DNA from: Owenia fusiformis
Lineage: Eukaryota > Annelida > Polychaeta > Sabellida > Oweniidae
Direction: 5' to 3'
Length of the DNA stretch: 64,000 nucleotides
Assembly: GCA_903813345.2 (NCBI GenBank)
Contig: CAIIXF020000001.1
Span: forward strand, 39,339,366-39,403,365
The number at the start of each line of letters is the position of its first letter. The first letter of the stretch is position 1. Below, piece after piece: positions 26,052 to 37,972 of this stretch. A program made the position numbers and the translations under genes. The notes below the pieces were generated by a model that was given only the letters and a program-made list of their open reading frames with translations, had not been told where the DNA came from and did no database searches.

Positions 26052-28188
26052 ATCATCGATCTAATAGTTCTGATGTATATAATTCAACACAAAATGTTTC
26101 ATTATATCATAAGGTGGTAAGACTAACAATAGCCTTGGGCTTTTGGTGATATTGTCTTAGCTTTTTATTGGGCATAAAACAAACACTGCATATAGCATCA
26201 TAATTATAATTAAAAGCCCAAAGCTTGAGATAGTTATCATTACCAGCTTTGCCTTAAAGATTTAGGACTGGTCAATGATGTGTGATACCAAATAGATTAT
26301 ATAAATAAGCTTTTGCCGTTTAGATGTATGTAGGTCATTCTTAACATTTTTTCTTTTCTTAATTATTAGCTGAGGACAAGACCAATGGTAAACTACGCGG
26401 GATTGCATGGGATTTTACCTAGAGCTGTGGTTTTTGAAATGCATTAATAGAAAATAGCTTTATTTCAGCCATAATGTTTACATTGGGTGGTTCTTTGAAA
26501 TTGTAGTTGATATTACATAGATTCAGAATTTGTTACCATCGACTTGAAATTTCATGTCTCACGTTTTGTCATATAGAACTTTCGGAGAGTGACAATTATA
26601 TTCATGTGTGTTCATATAGACAATTAGAGCATCTTTTTATTATGTAATATTGGAGGTCCATTGCTAGCTGTTAATGACATTTTGGTAGTAGAATTTTGTA
26701 GCTAGTTTATGTGTTTGCTGGTGATGATGAAGGCATGTACTGAAATTATTCATCAAATGAACATCTGTTGAATTCAGCGTTTAGGTCATAAAAGGCGTGC
26801 ATCTCATTAAATAGAAAAAATGTGTCATATTATGTGTTTTGTCAAGTTGTCTTCTTAAATGCTTTTGGTAATGAAATGAGAATGTTTACGGATGTAGCTT
26901 TGTATTTGTGCATCAAACTGACAGGACCACCCTCTGAAAACATGCATCTCCAAAAAGTGAATAATACAGATTGCATGCCAGTAATTTACAACATGATTCC
27001 GTATTAATATCTAGATTGTGTGGACGTATCCACTAGGGCTTGCTATATAGAGCTGTTTTACTTTTACAGAAAAGTTAAAATGGTTATAATTCTTACTAAT
27101 CTAAATATAATGTATTAAGTATTGTATTCAATTAACCCACTAGTTTATTTAATTAAGATTTGACAATAGTGTGTAATTAAGGATATCCCATCAGATTTTT
27201 GGTGACCTCCATACCCCATGAACATACCATTAGGGCGTGTAATCCAATTCCCAGCTGTAATCAAATCAACAAAAATGATTTGAGCTTGCAACTAAAGCGA
27301 AAGCTTTGCAACTAAGCAATTCTCCTGACATAATTTGTAATCATTAATACTTGAAAGATGCATAACCCTTGCAATATAATGATTTATACCATGATTCGAG
27401 ATACTGTTTCACAAAAACATTGTAAAAGATGATTCATGAAATCCAATTGTCTTTTACTCAACTATGAAATTGTAACATCCAGAAAGACAATTGAAATCAG
27501 GAACAGCGATCTACAATGTTTTTAGGAACAGGCTCTTGCATAATAGAAAGTATTAAAACTTTGTCAATATTTCATATTGTTTTATTTTACAATAAATATT
27601 TTTATATAAATTGTCTCATAGAGGCACTGATTCAATACAATGGCACTTATTCTAGATGTTTCTATGGCACTTGGTACATTGTCCTTATTCAACAGTTTGA
27701 GGAACATCAATGGTTGAAAACTTAAAAAACATATTTGTTTATTCTGTCTCAACACTGAATCATAAGATAACTATTATTTTTGGGGTTTCCATGGTATTAT
27801 TCATTAAGACATATCAGAATATAAAGTACTCCTGTACTTGACTACAGGTTATTTTAGGGGAGCTTTTGAGAATCCCCGATGCATTCATCCATCATTGTAT
27901 TGATAGAATTCCTTTTAAAGATAATCCATGGACAGATAGTTGATGTAGTCAGTCCTTCTGAAAGTTCTCCTTTGAGAAAAGCCAAAAAATGTTTGATATA
28001 ATGTAATACATTATGTATGTTGCCTTATGGCATCTTCTGATGGCTTAATATATGCTTCTCAGAATCAGTGAATTATCCTGAAACAATGGAATGAAATAAT
28101 TGGTTTATATTTTGCTATATGGAGCAAAAACATTATGAGGAACAAAACTTGCCTCTCGTTTATACAGTTTAGTACTTGAACCATCATC

Positions 28189-28279
28189 CTCCAAATGCAG
28201 GGGTTTAGACATCACTCACTCTCCTCCTTCATTCAGCAAAGGAACATAGTGAATGATGCCTGGATTTCTGCATTTGGAG
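28189..28279. repeat. CATCCTCC-family foldback, 91 bp
   Basis: Perfect 12-bp inverted ends CTCCAAATGCAG / CTGCATTTGGAG, preceded by CATCAT. The internal TTTAGACATCACTCACTCTCCTCCTTC resembles the cores at 7601-7691 and 19641-19837. It lies close upstream of exon 4, and its right half is in an open frame running into that exon. Confidence 0.7.
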
Positions 28280-28366
28280 TATGCAGATTCATTTCGATGA
28301 AACATTGCATAAGACATGCAAATTCACTAATCATCCATTGTTTAATAACATGGTTGTATTTTACAG

Positions 28367-28477
28367 GCTCACTGCAGATTGAAAAGGTGCAGAGACCAGA
28401 TGAAGGGAGATACGAATGTGTCTCTTACAATGACGCTGGGACCACCTATTCCTACCCTGCTAATCTCTATGTTAGAG
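28367..28477 (+). CDS. LAR: LAR exon 4: Ig domain 2, C-terminal part
   Basis: A 111-nt phase 1-1 exon (residues 181-217). It encodes [20 protein letters not shown], containing the second Ig2 cysteine in the canonical D.G.Y.C motif, then [16 protein letters not shown]. The ending is nearly identical to the vertebrate AGTRYSAPANLYVR. The donor AGAG|GTAAGA is strong; the acceptor is TATTTTACAG|GC. The exon 4/5 junction lies exactly where vertebrate PTPRD/PTPRS insert mini-exon meB between Ig2 and Ig3. I did not find such a mini-exon. Confidence 0.93.
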
Positions 28478-31081
28478 GTAAGAACCAATAGAAACCAAGC
28501 CCAGTATATGGGTGTATCTAGGCCTGGTTGTACCATAATATGCTCTTGCTTTTAGTGTAACATGGATAGGTCCTCATAATAAATAATATATACCGTAATT
28601 TCATTTCTGCATTTAAAGTTTGTTTGTTATTGTTTTCGGCGGGTTGAAAGTTTTCTTCAAATGAAATGTTTATGTTAGGAAAATAGTTTTCTCAGAATCA
28701 GAATAGCTAGCAAGTAATGGTGAAGTTGCAATATATCAAGAGCAATCAAGCAATCAGTCAACTAAAGGACTGATTAAGTTAGTACTGTCTAAAAGAGCTA
28801 ATGTCTACATGGCATTATATAACCCTTCACAAATTCCAATATATTCAGTCTGATCTTCATTTGGAGCATACAACAAAGTGACATTCTTCCTACCATTTCT
28901 ATCCTTGACCTAACATCCCTGACTGAGAATATATTATTCTAAGAGTGGGCAAAATGAATAAAAACAACAAGCAAATCAAATGGAAATCATAATTTTAACT
29001 TGGATGCGATTTCAAAATCCCAAAATGAATAAAAAACAATCGATTGGCGATTTTGGTAAAAAACAACAGGAGAAAATTATGAGTTGCCTGTTGTTCATGG
29101 AACCTCTGGGACTCAAGTCTGCTCCATGCTGTTTAATATGCAATGATAAACTCGTCATTGTAGAATGTTAATTCCCTGTGTCCATTCTAGGTTTACAGGA
29201 CCTTTCAACTTGATTTGTGCCCTTCCTATGAATTGTTCATTTCTGTCCAAGAATGGGGACATTTAGTTTAAATAAACAAGGAAAGTGCCCTGTTTTTTAG
29301 GTTTGTTGCATACTTAATGGAATTGACCGCTAGGCAAGTCTCAAGTGAGACATTTGTCCAGTAAATTTGAAAAAACAGCTTTGTCAAAGTGTAGAATTAA
29401 TCTTACAAAGGAGGGTTACAATAGAAATTTGTCGCCTTTTGTGGAATTCTCAACATGTTCTTATCCAGGATGGCGCAAAAATGCAACCCTTTAATTTTGG
29501 AATAATTATTTTCAATTAAGATGGAGATCCATGAAGCAATGGTTTTCGTATGTATATAGCACCAACTTCTGGGATTAAGAGATATTACTTTTTCCATCTA
29601 GGCAAGCTCTCACACCAAATTACACTAAATTCAGAAATTTGTCTTAGTCAATATTACTCAAATAATCAAGTCAATTCATCCTAATTTACAAAGTTATTTT
29701 TTTATCAAAGTGGGAGGATAAGTTATACTATTCATGATGGGTATGATGGAAGTAATCCGCAGACAACCAGAATGACTCAAAAAAGACTAAGACAGAATTT
29801 CAATTTCAGAATTGCATTTGAACATTTCAGAGCGTAGATGGAAATGTTTTTTTTTAATTTTTTATGCTTTTCACAAATTATTGTTTCATGCATCAAGCAC
29901 TCTATAAACACAAAGAAACTCATGAAGATTACACCATAATTGAGAAAGTTATTCTAAAACTAGCGTTGCATTTTTTGTACCACTCTTGAGTTGCCTTACC
30001 ACACACGTGAGCTAAAGAATTAATTGTAAGCAAACATGAATGAATTGGTCAGAATTTCATTGATACAATATTTTGACAGGAATCTCTTCAGCGTGTGCCA
30101 TAATAGGGTTACTTAAGCTATAATTCAGCCTGAATGTACTGTGATTGCTCTGCCTTTTGCCCCAAGCATCACATTGTGTTGGCATTAAATCGTATAATGA
30201 GATTAAGATTGAGTAAGCGCATCATAGATCTCCTCGGTGAAGCCCACACTTATTTTATTCTTCAACACTGAATGTTGGTCCTGTTGTGTGAAGTCATATA
30301 TCTTAACTTATTTCCTATTAAGTGAAGCTTTGTTAGGTAAAATATCCTAGCATTCAAGCAAAGAAAGAAAGGTAATTGTGAAATAATTAAAAGGTTAAAA
30401 AACATTATTCTTTGTTATGTTATTGAGAAAAAACTCAATGGTATGCACTAACTGTCTTGACTCATTCTGACAAATATACCACAAAGCTTGAATATAGATA
30501 TATATCGATCCGATCACTAAAATATGGTTTTATATGATCAGAATTATAATTATCAGTCTTTTATCAATGTAAGTTCCATTGTGAATATGACTCAATTTTT
30601 TCATATTTCATCTGTCTCATAAATACCTATAAAATCTATATTAATTGATAATTTAGATGTCAGAGAGCTGTGTCATAGTCTATGAGTGAGATATAAAAGT
30701 CTATAAAATAGATATTCCCAGAGAAGAGAGCAATTCTCAAACGTAAATGCATATCCATAAAAATAGTTAAAAACATTACATCGCCACTAATACAGTGAAA
30801 AACTTGAGAGGTGTGTAACTTAATGGGAATAATTGCATATGCAAGTGAATTTATGTTCCAATTTAAGCATAGTTAGTGTTTTTGTCAGAATGCATTATCA
30901 CAATCTCTTGTTTAGTCATACTTTTATGTCAATAACTTCTATATATGTGCCAGAACACTCTTACCTCTACCCCATACATTATTGTTGAATCTGTAGATGT
31001 ATTCTACATACATGTCGAAATGAAATCTAAACGAAATCAAAACTTATCTACACATCTTCTATTCTTTTGTTTTTGTTGCAG
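28478..31081 (+). other. Intron 4 (2.6 kb)
   Basis: GT-AG intron between Ig2 and Ig3. AT-rich, with no clear repeat family and no convincing exon. Open frames at 28980-29171 and 29403-29597 are unremarkable. Confidence 0.8.
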
Positions 31082-31351
31082 TTCGTAGAGTACCTCCACA
31101 TTTTACGATACCCCCAGAGAGTGCTGAAGTGATGCCTGGTGGAGATGTTAATATTACCTGTGTGGCTGTCGGCTCCCCCATGCCATACGTTAAGTGGCGA
31201 CTAGAGGCTATTGAGTTGACCCCTGAGAGAAACATGCCTGTGGGTCGCAACGTCCTGCAGCTGACTAACGTCAAGGAATCCGCCAACTACACATGCGTGG
31301 CTGTATCTGAGCTAGGCAATATTGAGTCTGTTGCCACGGTGAAAGTCAAAG
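31082..31351 (+). CDS. LAR: LAR exon 5: Ig domain 3
   Basis: A 270-nt phase 1-1 exon (residues 218-307) for the complete third Ig domain. It opens [12 protein letters not shown] and contains [20 protein letters not shown] followed by VKW, the best-conserved stretch in the window. The cysteines are in NITC and NYTC. Both also form N-glycosylation sequons (NIT, NYT), the second conserved in vertebrate [16 protein letters not shown] is also near-identical to the family. Splice sites: TTTTTGTTGCAG|TT and AAAG|GTGAGA. Confidence 0.95.
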
Positions 31352-32028
31352 GTGAGATTTTAACACTTCACTCAGGAATTGTTTTACACAGTGTACATAT
31401 AAAACACTATTACAAATATATTTCTGTGTAAGACATACCTGTTTGATACAGTGTAAGGTTTGCTGTGTGATTTAGGGCAACACCTATGCTATTTGGAGTG
31501 ACAGCCTTTTTGACTGCATTTGAAACCATGCATATTTGAGCCAGATATATGCTTTTTCCACTTGAATGTTGCTTTTTGAACAAATAGTGATATTTGTATT
31601 TATAGTACATGTACTGTGTATCATTTGAACAATAGAATTATGAATTTATTTCTCATTAAAATATTTCAGCAAGTAAGTAAAATCAAAATAATTTTTATAT
31701 GATATTATTATACATTTTACAAAGTATTTTTGTTACATTCTATATGATTTTTTACATAGAGAACCATGTAATTTTAGCCCTGTTTAAGTAAATGTATTTA
31801 TTTCCCATCATGCCTCTCTTAGTCCCAATTACAGGTAGGTTGACTCGTGTAATGTTGCATTGTGGGATTGCTCTGAACACTCCATCTTTTCAGTATTGAT
31901 ACACGCTAAAGTGACAAGTTAGATGTATATATGGGCCTCTGCCATACTGTTGACTACTTTTTATACGTTAATACACCATATATGGTGATGATCTGTTAAC
32001 GTAATAGATGTTTGCAGACCTGTAGCAT

Positions 32029-32140
32029 TCTCCAAATATAGGGTTCCATTCCTCACATATATGTCCATATTTGGAATGAGCTGCTCCGTACAGTCTCAGT
32101 ACTAGCCCTGAGCTAAATATGGAACCTTGTATTTGGAAGA
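32029..32140. repeat. Small foldback element, 112 bp
   Basis: Left end TCTCCAAATATAGGGTTCCAT pairs imperfectly with right end ATGGAACCTTGTATTTGGAAGA. The CTCCAAAT terminus resembles the element at 28189-28279, but the interior is different. Confidence 0.55.
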
Positions 32141-32348
32141 TGGACCAATAGTTTCTCCGAGGACTTCTATTTTATATCAACATGACTTGTGTATCTTCAG
32201 TTCGAAGTTGATGTCTTCAATGTTTTCACATGTTTCAGGCTATTGAAATATTTAAAAATAAATATCCAGACCTGAAGATCAATGAAAATATCAATTTGTT
32301 TGAGTATGGTTCTTACATATGACTGTTCTTACAAGACCTATATTTATT

Positions 32349-32367
32349 ATATATATATATATATATA
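32349..32367. repeat. (AT)n microsatellite
   Basis: About nine uninterrupted AT dinucleotides within an AT-rich run. Confidence 0.9.
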
Positions 32368-33156
32368 CTGTACTTACACAAGCGATGGGTTAAAATAGAA
32401 GAAATCCAAGTCTATGAGTTGTTCAAATGAACTTCTGGAAAGCAGGTCTTGGGAACATGTAGCATTGTCGTAAATGACCACTACAAGTCTTTATCTCTTG
32501 ACTAATCTCCTTCAAATATATTGTTGGACTCTGAATGTAGTCATAGATTGACACCCATAGACTCTCAACTGAAACTGGAAGCATCTCTGATGTCCGATCT
32601 TGTATGTTGGAATTGTTGTATCACCAGTGTTTCAAATACTTGTATGTTCACCGACTTGCTGCAACTTATTAAACATACACCAATTTTGCTCATTGCAAAT
32701 TGTCCCGCTCGGAACACCAATAATTTAAAGCATGCTGAATGAACTATTTTATCGTCTGAGTTTTCTTTAAGTTGGCCAAAATGTTTTCAGCAGCACTGCA
32801 GTTTTATTTTCAGCCATTCATAATGTAGTTTTCATTAATGGGTATCATTTGGTATAATGCTTTGATGAGATATCAACTTAGCTTGCTACCTCATTCATAA
32901 AGCTCTGTAAAAAGATAATTAAGATTCCAGAGCAATTATTAATGCATCATAACCAATTGCCATTGGGTTCAATTTCGCCTTTAATAAAATGAACATCTCA
33001 TTTCAATAACACGTATTCATACAGAGTGGTTCTTCCCAGTTTATGTTGCAAATCCCATCATGGCCTTGCCTACAGTTGAGCTACCACTGGTGAAATACCA
33101 TGTTTTACGCAAGACTCCACACGTTATGACCCCACGCTTTCTATTCTTTACCCTAG

Positions 33157-33438
33157 CAATGCCAAATCCCCCCACTAGCCTGCATAGCTCTGACGTCACG
33201 CCAAATTCCGTCAAACTGACGTGGCACCCAGGGAATGTAGAGCCAATCGAGTCATACATCGTGCAGTACAAGCGCCATGGTGAGGATAGCTACAGCGAGA
33301 TCCCAAATATAAGAGGCCGGGAGTATGTTGTACAGGGCCTAGAGGCCTACACCAAGTATGACTTTAGGGTCGTAGCTGTGAACAATGTGGGACGAGGCCT
33401 TCCCAGCATCCCCAGGGATGAGATTACAGGAGAAATGG
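33157..33438 (+). CDS. LAR: LAR exon 6: fibronectin type III domain 1
   Basis: A 282-nt phase 1-1 exon (residues 308-401). It encodes AMPNPPTSLHSSDVTPNSVK and the FN3 core Trp in LTWHPGNVEPIESY, then YIVQYK, and the F-strand motif YTKYDFRVVAVNNVGRG typical of FN3. It matches vertebrate FN3-1 (KALPKPP start; EYAFRVLAVNSIGRG). The acceptor used is CTTTACCCTAG|CA, chosen because it reproduces the family's KA-P-PP linker. Two upstream acceptor-like sites, 33039/33040 and 33075/33076, are also in phase. The donor is ATGG|GTCAGT. Confidence 0.93.
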
Positions 33439-34886
33439 GTCAGTAATGACATGTGACTTACAGTAGTTATAAAGCAACGGTATCTCGTAAAAGTAACACA
33501 TGGCATCATTATATAACATCAGAATTCACTAGAGATATATTTATTCAATGTTTTTTGAATGGTTTTGCTCGATTGATTGCTGTTAAAATACTGCTTAATG
33601 CTAAATTGTGATGATGTTAACATTGACATGTTTTATTGCAGCAATAGCTTACAGGTTGCTTACAGTATCTGGTGTGATGAATTGTCCTTTATGCTTCATA
33701 TAATCTAACGTAATAAGATCATGGATCATAGGCTATCCGTTATCTTATTACACACATGCATACTAACTTCTTTTACTTATACTTACTGTCGATCCTTCAG
33801 TTTTTTTGTATTTCTTCTATTTCCCACTTTACTTTAAATCAAGTTTCCCAGTTTATAATTGAATCAATGTCTTTCCTTTTTTGAATATAATTTTTTGGAA
33901 ATTCTCTAGCTCTATCAATGTATGTTGAGGCTCTAGAATCTAGATAATATATGTATGTAGTGTCCATAAACTTGTATAGATGTCTCATGTGAGAGTGCTA
34001 ACATCTGAGTTGGCAAGCCATACTGTTGCTTCATGGAAGTAATAGTGAATTTGATATGAGATAGAAAAATACCTGAGTGGATTGATGTAAGAATGATGCT
34101 ATGAGTGTTCAGTATGAAGTTTGCAGTGTGTATAACTACTATAATGTGTGGTGTGACTGATGACACGCATGTTAGTTAGTTGATATAGTGACGTGACAGT
34201 TGATATAGTGACGTGACAGTGGGTGACTAAACATCTGACAGATATGAGAGGCTGACATGTATTTCCCACCTGGGTTTCCTAATCTGCAAAAATCTAAGTT
34301 TTCCAACACCTTGGTTCAAAGCTTAACAGCCACTTAACACGTTTGCTCTAAACTGTCCTATATGCCTGGGTAAGTACACTGTTCTGTTATATGCCTCTAA
34401 TACAATCAGCCCTGGTTTCTTATAGTCAACCAACAGCGTCTATTTCAAACGTAACATGATTTTAAAGTTTCCTTAATACACATATAATGGGTCCCATTAT
34501 TGTAGCGCTAACTTTGCATGCACTAGCTAACTAACAGGATACTTGAAAACCTTCTACGTTTGAAACTGATCTTGTTCTTTGGCTATATCCACCTGTTGGA
34601 TGTTTACGTCTCATTAATTAATATGCGCATAGTGAATGACTTACACCCTACCTATGTCCTGGCGCACCATTTGCAAACACAACACCCATCATTCAGAATT
34701 TCACAATATGGCTGCTAGCGTTGCATCCATGGATACAACCTTACCCCCATTATTATGTTAGTAAATATATACTAGCAAATAGCTTTATGAATTTAGAATC
34801 ACATTTGTGTTCATATCCTTGGAGTTTGCCAGTGGTGTGCCTTGTTTGTTGCCCATACCATGTCTAATCTGTGTGTTTGTGTCCAG
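33439..34886 (+). other. Intron 6 (1.4 kb)
   Basis: GT-AG intron between FN3-1 and FN3-2. Apart from a short tandem duplication at 34176-34219 I see nothing in it. Confidence 0.8.
34176..34219. repeat. 22-bp tandem duplication
   Basis: AGTTGATATAGTGACGTGAC occurs twice in tandem. Each copy includes a TGACGTGA site resembling a CREB/ATF half-palindrome, which may be chance. Confidence 0.85.
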
Positions 34887-34987
34887 CCCCTGGCTCACCT
34901 CCTAGGGAAGTAAAGGCTCAAATGATTAGTGCGAGCACTGTGACGATGTCCTGGATAGAACCAGAGATACCCAATGGAGTCATCAAG
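34887..34987 (+). CDS. LAR: LAR exon 7: FN3 domain 2, N-terminal part
   Basis: A 101-nt exon, phase 1 in and phase 0 out (residues 402-435). It encodes APGSPPREVKAQMISASTVT, the core Trp in MSWIEP, and EIPNGVIK. This parallels vertebrate APSSPPRRVQARMLSAST and NGLVRGY. Acceptor GTGTCCAG|CC, donor CAAG|GTATGT. It is the only exon here that ends between codons, splitting FN3-2 after the C-strand loop. Confidence 0.93.
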
Positions 34988-35335
34988 GTATGTGTTTAGA
35001 TTTAGTATCACATCTCACAGTTAAACTTGAAAGACATTTTGATAGTTTCATGAAAACATATGTCTATATATGTGTACGTTTGTACTTTACTAGTGTTTCA
35101 TGATTTCACCATTTAGGTTGAATTATCACATCAGTAGTTAAGGCAGGATTTCATTGTTTGTTCTAACTATGCCTTGACTTTTGCAACCTTAAGATTTTGA
35201 TCAGTAATGGCATTTTAGAATGTTATTGCTAATACTCTCACCATGTCAGTCTGTACAATGTATGTATACGAGCATATCCATATATGAAAAATACATACCC
35301 TGAAGTACATTTTAAAATCTGAATTCTTGTTTCAG
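34988..35335 (+). other. Intron 7 (348 bp)
   Basis: The shortest intron in the window and the only phase-0 one. It interrupts the FN3-2 domain. Nothing else seen. Confidence 0.85.
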
Positions 35336-35540
35336 GGTTACGAAGTGATCTACACACTTTCCCCAGATCTTCCTATATCACTATGGACGTTACATCGTGT
35401 CAACAATGTCAACATCAACAACATAGCAACCATACCTAATCTTGCCACAAACAGAACATATACCTTCCAAGTATTGGCCTTCACCGACATAGGATCAGGT
35501 CCTCTCTCAGATCCCATCAAAGTGAAAACCCAGCAAGGAG
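35336..35540 (+). CDS. LAR: LAR exon 8: FN3 domain 2, C-terminal part
   Basis: A 205-nt exon, phase 0 in and phase 1 out (residues 436-503). It starts GYEVIYTLSPDLPISLWTLH, then has the FN3 F-strand motif TNRTYTFQVLAFTDIGSGPL and ends IKVKTQQG. Both are close to the vertebrate protein (YSLRVLAFTAVGDGP, QVKTQQG). NRT is a potential N-glycosylation sequon. Acceptor CTTGTTTCAG|GG, donor GGAG|GTAGGG. Confidence 0.93.
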
Positions 35541-36795
35541 GTAGGGTGTTTACATCAGTATGTGTCTCCTTCAGAGAATGTTAGGAATCGCATGACTAGC
35601 GCAAAAACCCTGTGTGTCCAACTTACTGCCATATAGTCTTTTAATACATGTAGATTTCTCAAATCAACAATCTTTTATTTATTAATGATCCAGAGGTTAG
35701 ATTTTTATTAGATTTCTTAGAAAATGTAGATTTTTAAACATCATAATCTTGAATAAGTGATTTTTTCTTTTGTTTGTTTTTTAACCTAATTTTATGAGAT
35801 GAAATTTCAGTTTTATTTTGAGATGATTCTGAATTCTGAATTTTTTATTAATTTATAGTGAAATAGATGGCGGTTAAGCACATTTTGCATGATGTACACA
35901 GAGAAACATGCAAATCGTAACCAGACAGAAATATCATAATTAAATCTTGTATGAGCATGATACATCCCATTTTACTGACTCATTATTTAAGAATACTAAA
36001 GGTGCACTGTGCACATGAGCTAAATGTTTATTGTTTCAGTAAGAGAAATATAAGAATCAAATTTTATACTAGTTACACTTTCAGATGAAAAAAATCTTTG
36101 TTTAATAGCTTCATTGATTAAACATTGGTTTTATACATTTTGAAAACTCAAAACAAAAGTTTTAGTGTGTAATTTGTATTTTGAGAAGTTGATTTTAACT
36201 TTTTATTGTGTAAGGTGAGAGATCTGCCTGTTTTTCCTGTGTTTAACCCAAGCTGCATATTGCTTTCCTAGGCCTTTATGACCAAACTGAACACTGTTCA
36301 ATGCTTCTAGCATTCAAATGTATACATACTTGTTGATATAGCTAACATCAATGATGCTATTTGTGTATTAATATTTTTATAGAATACAGTGATCAGTTTG
36401 GGGTGTGAACGATTATTATTCAATTGAACATGGCGCAGCTGTACTCCGATATCAAAATCAGTTTTACATGCTAAAAAATAACCCAATTTCTATTTGCAGT
36501 CTAGTTTTGAATCAAGTCATTTTGAAATTGTAAATCTGGGTACAGCTGACATTTCTGAGTATGTAGTCTTATATTAATGAACTAACAATGTTGGATTCCA
36601 TTGATTTGATAACTCTTGATCAGCTAACTTTGATTTCTATGTATCAGTTAAGCACATACCTCCATATAGTAAGTAAAGAATTATCATGCTTAATATGCTC
36701 TTCTCAATCTACTCAATATTATTTGATTTCGTATATGTTCATCAACTCAATTATTATTAGATAAATAGTGATTAGTTTGACGTTAGAGGTAGATT

Positions 36796-36935
36796 TTAGC
36801 TCACATTGCAATTGTGAGCTATAAATTATGCTGCAATTTGGAGCTAGAAAATAAGCTGCAATTTAGAGCTAAAAGCAAGTTGGATTTGAGGACTAGACGG
36901 CAAACTGTAATTGAGAGCTAGAAATTTGGCGAGAA
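36796..36935. repeat. Degenerate tandem repeat, about 30 bp period
   Basis: Repeated GCTGCAATTTGGAGCTA-like units (GCAATTGTGAGCT, GCAATTTGGAGCT, GCAATTTAGAGCT, GTAATTGAGAGCT) about 25-40 bp apart. Confidence 0.55.
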
Positions 36936-37796
36936 TGAGCTGCACTTATTTATTATTGATTATTATTATTTTGCAATATACATATATCATATATTTTGGC
37001 CTACCCCGTATATTTGGGAGTATTTAAGTATCCAAAATGAATTGAATACACTTCATTCTTATTAGTCTATATGGTTGTTATGTGAGTGTGTACTTGGTAC
37101 ACGATACCTCCGTATTGTAGAGAGAGAGATACTCACACTAAATGTTTCCTGACTGCAGTAGAAGAGTATATGTAGAACATCCCCTGAGACAATGGACTGT
37201 TTGACTGTTAAATGTGTCGTTGCGATAACAGACATGCTCATCATGCTTTCTATGTGATTGCAAGAACTAGGATAAATTTTGGGCTGTTTCCTTATTTGTC
37301 AGCTTGTATTGAATGAATTTCAAAAATATTTCAGTTTCTAAAATATATTTTTGAAGCTTGACCTTAATTGGCATTATAAGAAATCTCATTTTTATCCCCA
37401 AGAAATCTTAAGTATTTTGTTAAACATTATTCCTTGTGAGTTTTTTCAATCAGTGTTCTGTATTTTTTACCTTCAATACTTTGAAAGTCTGCTTTTTATC
37501 CTGAATTTCCATAAAGAATATCAAGTTTTTACTGTTCATGTACTTTTGCATGTAATGGTGTTTTTGTCTAACTTTTAAATTAGTTAATCTAATTTTCATA
37601 TTTTGATAAGGTATGGACTATTGCAATGCAAACTTTATCCTAGCTCTTTGTTCTGTTGAAACTTGGCGTTGACGAAATGTAAAAATGTCTTACATGTTAT
37701 ACGTGCTCAGTTGTTGGTCATATTCACACTTTGATTTGTAATGGGGAAATAACTTCATTAATATTTGAAATGTGATCGACTGTCAAGCACAACATG

Positions 37797-37972
37797 TACA
37801 GTAAAATCTGTATAAGTTGAATACCTCTGGGATGGCGAAAAGTGTTCAGACTTTCTATGGTGCCCACATTTCATTTAATATAGGAATTAATGGGAAGATA
37901 AAAAATTGGAACTAGAAGTTGTTTGGATGAGAGAGTGGTTCAGATTAGCGATGACATACAGATTTTACTATA
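37797..37972. mobile_element. MITE with 17-bp inverted ends, 176 bp
   Basis: Starts TACAGTAAAATCTGTAT and ends ATACAGATTTTACTATA (16 of 17 positions match). No coding capacity. Interior is AT-rich with CCTCTGGGATGG near the left end. Same end type as 25950-26051; similar right-end motifs recur at 42910 and 42962. Confidence 0.75.

Larger units (their letters stand above)
24813..28366 (+). other. Intron 3 (3.6 kb)
   Basis: GT-AG intron inside Ig2. It holds a 31-32 bp minisatellite (25037-25163), a small element with AGTAAAACCT ends (25950-26051) and a foldback (28189-28279) ending 87 bp before exon 4. An alternative micro-exon equivalent to meA would lie here but cannot be recognised by eye. 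Confidence 0.85.
31352..33156 (+). other. Intron 5 (1.8 kb)
   Basis: GT-AG intron between Ig3 and FN3-1. It contains a small foldback (32029-32140) and a TA microsatellite (32349-32367). Its last 117 nt (33040-33156) form an in-frame open stretch with two further acceptor-like sites. The open frame at 32521-32742 shows no recognisable product. Confidence 0.8.
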
